Shown piece by piece: positions 5,411-5,415 of a stretch of 5,415 bases of DNA. The position numbers and the translations under genes are program-made. Position 1 is the stretch's first letter. Each line of letters opens with the position of its first letter. Source of the stretch: Fimenecus sp963590415. Its GTDB lineage: Bacteria > Bacillota > Clostridia > Oscillospirales > Acutalibacteraceae. Below the pieces are notes generated by a model. It did not search any database and was not told the origin of the DNA. It was given only the letters and a program-made list of their open reading frames with translations. The DNA is taken from assembly GCA_963590415.1 (NCBI GenBank), contig CAVAPB010000035.1, positions 1 to 5,415 of the forward strand. The letters are read 5' to 3'.

Positions 5411-5415
5411 CCATA
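5404..5415 (+). repeat. 12-bp direct repeat, copy 2 (window end)
   Basis: Identical to 5247-5258. It ends flush with the window, so the match may be longer than can be seen here. Confidence 0.8.

Larger units (their letters stand above)
5259..5415. repeat. Hairpin-rich intergenic repeat-like element upstream of nadK
   Basis: This gene-free stretch is dense with inverted repeats. CAGGCAAC (5266-5273) pairs GTTGCCTG (5306-5313). AAATCACC (5286-5293) pairs GGTGATTT (5326-5333). Two long hairpins follow at 5335-5373 and 5383-5410. The word AATCACCAT occurs three times (5249-5257, inverted at 5325-5333, and 5406-5414), and GCGTGAT twice (5319-5325, 5389-5395). It is bounded by 12-bp direct repeats, as an insertion with target duplication would be, but no terminal inverted repeats are seen. 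It may equally be a dispersed palindromic repeat family, a processing or terminator region for an upstream gene beyond the window, or a structured leader of nadK. The right boundary is cut by the window edge. Confidence 0.5.

Noticed and set aside
5283..5414. Minus-strand 43-codon open frame (starts MVIS, stops TAA) inside the intergenic repeat
   Set aside because: Its composition follows the inverted repeats, it resembles no family I know, and no ribosome binding site can be seen because the ATG lies at the window edge. It is most likely chance translation of the repeat.

Overview
The window looks like chromosomal housekeeping DNA from a low-to-mid-GC, probably spore-forming Clostridia-type Firmicute. 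An Oscillospirales/Ruminococcus-like gut lineage is plausible but is only an inference. The support is the gene order nadK-argR-recN, a tyrosyl T-box leader on tyrS, a YlmC/YmxH sporulation-family protein, and strong GGAGG-type ribosome binding sites. All complete protein genes lie on the minus strand, so the biological reading order runs from the right end to the left.

Right end (about 5246-5415): a gene-free, hairpin-rich intergenic stretch. A 12-bp direct repeat lies at the nadK start and again at the very end of the window. Between the copies are three nested or adjacent inverted repeats. This looks like a small dispersed intergenic repeat or non-autonomous insertion, and it is one of the two non-routine parts of the window.

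Centre (5245 down to 2252): a tightly packed operon of NAD kinase (nadK), arginine repressor (argR) and the DNA-repair SMC-like ATPase recN. Stops and starts are nearly touching (nadK TAA, one base, argR ATG; argR TAA overlaps recN ATG by one base). No terminator follows recN. Its last codons carry the -35 box of the next promoter.

Left centre (2262 down to 683): a near-consensus sigma-A promoter drives a tyrosine-specific T-box leader with UAC specifier, elbow-binding motifs, T-box bulge and competing antiterminator/terminator. Tyrosyl-tRNA synthetase (tyrS) follows, ending in its own terminator. Uncharged tRNA-Tyr should raise tyrS expression, and the leader also sits where it could stop read-through from recN.

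Left end (680 down to 1): a separately promoted, cysteine-rich YlmC/YmxH-family protein with a sigma-E-like promoter. Next comes a decayed C-terminal remnant of a tyrosine recombinase (integrase), then a bidirectional terminator and the 3' part of a plus-strand tRNA-Pro(GGG). An integrase remnant beside the 3' end of a tRNA gene is the classic footprint of an integrated element that has since been lost. I see no CRISPR array, no intact transposase and no clear new defence or biosynthetic system.
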